Below are positions 59,173-64,000 of a stretch of 64,000 nt of DNA, piece by piece. The notes under the pieces are model-generated. The model made no database searches. It saw nothing but the letters and a program-made list of their open reading frames with translations, and was not told the origin of the DNA. The stretch is from Bryum argenteum. Taxonomy: Eukaryota > Streptophyta > Bryopsida > Bryales > Bryaceae. Position 1 is the first letter of the stretch; the number at the start of each line of letters is the position of its first letter. The DNA lies in NCBI GenBank assembly GCA_037043015.1, contig CM073322.1:6459601-6523600 (forward strand). The letters are read 5' to 3'. Both the position numbers and the translations under genes were made by a program.

Positions 59173-61672
59173 ATTATCGTATGTTTCTAATTTGTAATCA
59201 TTCTAATATTGAGATCTGACAATCAATTCAAATTGGTGTCTTTGGAAGTAGTACCTAGATCTATATAGGCTTTGTGGATTGTTAATAGTACATAAGATTA
59301 ATAAACCTTTGAGCAAAAAAAATTGTTAGAGACATTAGCAAGAATACTCTTGAGCTAAAACTAAACTTTGAATATACCGAGTCAACAACAAGAAGTTTGG
59401 GAAAGTAGAAAGAGATTATAAAGTACTAATTTTGGCAATATTGGCCTCTCGTAAGAGGGAATTTGAAAGAATCATTTTTCATGCTTAAGTTATTTCAAGT
59501 TTATTGACACAAAGATTATGTCAGAGATTTTATATTGAAAAATGTGAAGTTAAAAAATATGAACCACTCCTGTGATAGAATTAGTGTTTGGATACTATTT
59601 GAGAGAATAGTTAGTAACACAAGTAAGTATATCGTCTCCTTGAAACGTGTACCAAGGGTCTTTCTCAAATGACTATTGAAAACCAAAGCATCACAAAAAT
59701 ATATGACTCTTGAAAGTCTTCAGAGAGATATAAGGAGAGTATTGGGTATTTGAAAGGAAAACATCACTTACATAAGGTTCAATACCAAAAGACAAAATCA
59801 AAATACTTCAAAGTGCTAAAATAGTTCATATTTTCAAACTTGATACAATGATGCATAGATGATAAACTCATGATTGAAAATGATACCCAAAATATTTAAG
59901 GGGTCATTATATACAATCATAAAAAAAAAGTGTATATCATATTGTTGCATGCTATATTTAACTACTTTTGGATACGAAGCAATTCAAAAGCAACACATTA
60001 TGGGCTCCCCCATAGGATCTTTTAAGAATATAAAGGTACTCAAAGTAGTAAAATGTCATTCAAGGGATCTTTTAAGAATGTAAAGATACTCAAAATTCTT
60101 GACATAAAATTTCAAATAAAATAGTGATTATTTCACAAAGTGACAAAACTAATAAAAATCCAAATCTTGTTGCATTCCTAAATAAGCCCTCAATTAGTCA
60201 AGTATGACATTTACAGTTTTACACTTGCAACCGTTAAGTAAAACATTGTTTGACTTGTAATTATACATACAAATCTTTCCTAACCAAGGAATTTTTTTCA
60301 AAATACAATGATAACATGCTTTGATCTATCATTAGAATTCTTACAATATTTTTCATGTCAAAGTACCACTCCTACTTCCAAGGCTGTAAGTACTTCAAGA
60401 TAAATACAAATTAATGATTTCAATTAATCCAATCTCCTACGTACTACTATACACATTTTCTATAAACTAGGCACTTGATAACAAGGTTGCCAATCTCAAA
60501 ATATATAAAATGAATTCACATGACCATCTCGCACCTTTCAAAGAGGTCTAAGGTACAAAGGAAGAAGATACCAGCGTAGTTAGAGTAGAAGCATCTATAT
60601 CGAGATGCCCCAACAACCTCTTTCTTAAAATTTTTGCACTTATCTCTTAGATTAGCTCAACCTTGCACTTCTAAGTATTTATGGCCCAACAATATTGGAA
60701 ATACTTGTATGAGTGTGGCAAATCCCCAGGAGCGTAAGGTAGAGGCACATATAACCGACCACTTAAGGATTTTAGCACATGATATTAAGGTATATATTTT
60801 TTTTAGAATTTTTCATGTGTGCAAACATAAGGTTCTTGTTGAATGTAAAAAGTTTCGTGATTTTATTTGCATTATTCAAATAGTTATAATTGTTTAATGT
60901 GAAAAGTTGCTTGGAACCTAAAGTCGATCACATGCTCAAATATACAAATGAGGTACATCTGTTCTTTCAAAATCTAGGAATTGGGCTTGATCGGGTATTG
61001 GTTGCCGGTTGGGAATGGGTGCCTCTACCTTACTAGTCTCCATCAACATTGGAAAGAAAAGAGTAGGCGAAAGCAGACTGAAAAGCACAGAGAGCAGAGA
61101 ATCGCACGGCAAGAATCCTCAGGTCCCACTTTCTGGCCACCATTCCCCGACATATGTGCACATGGCGATCATTTCATCGATCGAGGCGACGACTCCGTTG
61201 CCTCACTGAAAGCTTCTGATCCCTTTCCACATTGAACTGAATTCCAGCTGTAGTAGAAGCCATGGCAAGGAGCTAGTAGTACTAACCTGGACACTTGTAC
61301 GTGTAGACCTCATCAGCTTCAACTTACCAAAATGATCACAAAGCCCTTTCCGGGATGACTTACAAACAAAACAGAATACAAAAAGCTCTGAATTCACCGG
61401 AAAGAGCCCCCAGGTGCCTTTGCTCCATTGTCATGTAGTGCCAGTCCACGAGGTCCTTGTGTTGTACAAGCTAGTTCACAACTGCAGTACCTCATCACTA
61501 GGACGTAACGTAATGTGAGGGTGATCCAGCTTGATCGACATGCATTCTTGTTTGACCAGAAACATGGGGTCATTGTTTCTGGTGCTGGAACAATGGAAGT
61601 TGGGCCGATCGATCAATAAGTGTTTTACTTGAACGATGGGACTGAGGTGAATGAGTTAGCTAGCAGGCAGGT
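59173..61672. other. Intergenic region upstream of the transporter gene
   Basis: AT-rich up to about 60950, with a duplicated ~30-bp segment beginning GGATCTTTTAAGAAT at about 60017 and 60065. Composition becomes more balanced after 60980, likely promoter and leader. No recognisable gene. Confidence 0.4.
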
Positions 61673-63768
61673 ATGGATGGGGGTGGTGCAGTGGGGAGCA
61701 ATGGTGGACATGGCAATGGCAGTAATGGTAGTAAGATGGACGGGGGCGCGTTGTTCGTGTTGGAGTCCAAGGGCAACTGGAAGCACGCAGGGTTCCATCT
61801 CAGCACGTCGATCGTGGCGCCGGCGCTGCTGAGCTTGCCGTATGCCATGAAGGGCCTGGGCTGGGCGCCGGGCTTGCTGGCGCTCATCATCGGCGCCCTG
61901 GTGTCGTCCTACGGGTACAATCTGATCTCGCAAGTGCTGGAGGAGGCGGAGCTTCAAGGCCATCGCCTCCTCCGCTTCCGCGACCTCGGTGGATGGGCCT
62001 TCGGTACTGCTCTTCTTCTTCCTCTCCTCCTTCGATCCATGTGCCATTTCGACATCGATTAGTTCATGTGCCAGAGTGAGAGATGGAATGGAGCTGTTTT
62101 CATGTTTCTCACTTCACTTGAGGATTGGTACAGTTACGTCTCAAGGTCAAATGTAGACTTCAGCTTTCTGGAAACCAGTCAGTGACCTAAGTGCCCTGAT
62201 TTGGATTGAACACTAGCGCAGGACGGAAGTGGGGTTACTACCCAGTGGCTGTGGTTCAATTTCTTGTGTGTATAGGCGCTGTGATCGCGTGCATCATTTT
62301 GGGTGGACAGAGCATGAAGGTACTTTCTCTCCATTTCTGAAAATTTTTGAACCTAAAACGAAACTCACTACATACATGAACCCCTTTATGTTAATCAAAA
62401 AATAAGGATATTGTTCAAATGAGTGATTGTGTGTTGTGATGGGTGCAGCTGATATACAATGTGTTTCATTCGACGGATTCGATGCAGTTATATGAGTTCA
62501 CCATCATCTTCGGGGTGCTCGTGATGGCACTCTCGCAGATACCCTCCTTCCACTCTCTGCGCTACATCAACTTGGCGTCCTTGCTGTGCAGCCTCGCTTA
62601 CAGCCTTTGTGCTGTCGCGGGCTGCATCTACGCAGGTCCATCCTCTCATCTATCAAACCGATTCATTATTGCTCGTATAACACACCAAAAAAACCAAAGA
62701 ATGGTTGCTGGAGGCTTACATTGCTTGGTTTCAAATTGGACAGGCCATTCAAGTAAAGGTTTAGCAGCAAAGCACAACGTGGTAGGGTCTCCCGTCTCAA
62801 AGATGTTTGGGGTGTTCAACTCCCTAGTCATCATTGCCACCACCTATGGCAATGGTATCATCCCCGAAATCCAGGTGCGTTTTGATACCCCATTTTGCAT
62901 ACATTCAACAAGTAGTGTCAATTTGATGACTAGGGAGCAGATGATGACATGCTTGATTAGTAACAAAAGCTTCAATTCTTTCCAGTGTTCATTAGTAATG
63001 ATAAATTCCAGGCGACGTTGTTGCCTCCAGTGACAGGGAAGATGTTCAAAGGCTTGCTCATTTGCTACGCGGTCTTGATAGCCACGTTTTTCAGTGTGGC
63101 CATTGCTGGATACTGGGCCTTTGGGAACGAAGCAGAGGGCAACATCTTCATCAATCTGCAGCCTTTTCTACCCAACTGGCTCAATTTCTTGTCCAACTTC
63201 TTTGTGCTTGCGCAGCTCCTGGCCGTGGCTCTGGTACGATCCCTAAACCCATCACTCGCCCGTGGTCCTTACTGTGAGAAATTATCAAAAATGGTACTGT
63301 ATGAACATGCACTTTCTTCTGGAATTTGGTACATACGTTACGAAGAAGAGATTGACTGATGAGAACCCATTGTTGGGAGTACAGGTGTATGCTCAACCGA
63401 CATTCGAGATCTTCGAGAGCCGCTCATCGGACGTGCAGAAAGGCAAGTTTGCAACGCGCAACCTCATCCCACGCTTCTTCCTGCGCTGCGGCTTCGTAGC
63501 ATTCGCCACGATGGTGAGCGCCGCTTTCCCCTTCTTCGGCGACATCAACGCCATCGTCGGCGCCTTCGGCTTCACGCCGCTCGATTTCGTGATGCCTTTC
63601 GTCCTGTTCGCCGTCACCTTCCACCCCTCCGTCCGCTCCTTCAAGTATTGGCTCCACTGGACCATTATTGTTGTTTTCTCGCTTGTAGGATTGCTGGGTG
63701 GGATTGCTTCTGTGCGCCAACTTGCCCTCGATGCCAACTCCTTCAAACTCTTTGCAAATCTCGTCTGA
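61673..63768 (+). CDS. AAAP-family amino-acid transporter, GABA-transporter (GAT)-like
   Basis: Six exons, 61673-62003, 62222-62319, 62449-62635, 62744-62874, 63012-63233 and 63385-63768, join in phase (1, 0, 1, 0, 0) to give about 450 residues, the normal length. The Gly/Asn/Ser-rich N-terminus is cytosolic. Next comes the family signature WKHAGFHLSTSIVAPALLSL in TM1, then LPYAMKGLGWAPG. Further conserved pieces are YINLASLLCSLAYSLCAVAG, VIIATTYGNGIIPEIQATL and SVAIAGYWAFGNEAEGNIF, and QPTFEIFE lies before the last group of helices. About eleven membrane segments are visible. Relatives are proton-coupled importers of GABA and related amino acids at the plasma membrane (family knowledge); the substrate here is not determinable. 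All introns are GT-AG and the frame is intact to the stop at 63766-63768. Confidence 0.92.
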
Positions 63769-63817
63769 TTGAAGCCTCTGTTACTGCTTCGATGAAAACC
63801 ATCGCTACTATCCATCC

Positions 63818-63970
63818 ATCTCTCGGTGACTGGTATCGAACCAATGAATCTCTCGGTGACTAGTATCGGACTAGTGGATCTGTCGGTGACTGGTATCGAA
63901 CCAATGAATGTGTTGGTGACTGGTATCGAGCTAATGAATCTGCCGGTGACTGGCGTCGAACCCATGCTAT
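63818..63970. repeat. ~30-bp tandem repeat just downstream of the transporter gene
   Basis: About five units of the form TCGGTGACTGGTATCGAACC plus ~10 bp follow one another with 10-15% differences. The unit length is a multiple of three, so the minus strand stays open with a ten-residue repeat (RFIGSIPVTE-like). The array lies in the 3' flank or 3'UTR and may continue past the window edge. Confidence 0.85.
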
Positions 63971-64000
63971 TGTCTGTGCCTGGATGATTCTGTCAATGAC

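Overview
The window looks like nuclear DNA of a land plant. Gene structures are eukaryotic (short GT-AG introns of about 90-400 bp), intergenic DNA is AT-rich and crowded with small transposons, and the products are plant-type: a Golgi UDP-glucuronate 4-epimerase, a GT34 xylosyltransferase, a lipid-transfer-like protein, plastid-lumen cytochrome c6A and a GAT-like amino-acid transporter. I favour a non-seed plant (bryophyte or lycophyte) on general gene style. That is inference; no marker in the window fixes the lineage.

Layout. 1-5.6 kb is a nest of repeats: three superposed layers of tRNA-derived SINE copies and PIF/Harbinger-type MITEs inserted into older dispersed repeats. 5.6-9.7 kb holds the UDP-glucuronate 4-epimerase gene behind a long GC-rich leader. 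13.3-13.8 kb (minus) is a two-exon lipid-transfer-protein gene. 16-29.8 kb is transposon territory: a 938-bp foldback element with ~307-bp arms, piggyBac-like TTAA elements, a pogo-like TA element, a minisatellite split by a MITE, and a 3.1-kb decayed autonomous PIF/Harbinger element (26110-29253) carrying a SANT-like gene and a DDE transposase pseudogene tail to tail. 33.6-34.9 kb is an intact, intronless GT34 gene. 36.3-43.9 kb is again repeats: a Stowaway MITE, a SINE with perfect 10-bp target duplications, a broken methyltransferase, and a poly(A)-tailed chimeric retrocopy. 44.2-54.1 kb is a gene cluster: cytochrome c6A (six exons), a convergent minus-strand unknown nuclear-type protein (four exons), and a multi-exon alpha/beta-hydrolase whose upstream region it shares. 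55.5-59.2 kb (minus) is a four-exon gene of unknown function. 61.7-63.8 kb is a six-exon AAAP-family transporter.

How things relate. UDP-glucuronate epimerase supplies UDP-galacturonate for pectin and the GT34 enzyme builds xyloglucan side chains, so both are Golgi cell-wall functions, but they sit 24 kb apart and no cluster is implied. The strongest overall signal is the transposon record. Several non-autonomous elements here end in the same core (5'-GGG...TTTACAC) with TAA/TTA target duplications as the decayed autonomous Harbinger, so one transposase family probably mobilised them. Paralogous repeat copies inside the window supply natural empty sites that confirm several insertions.

Exon joins were worked out by hand from splice consensus and reading-frame phase. 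Family assignments come from recognisable motifs, not from database searches.
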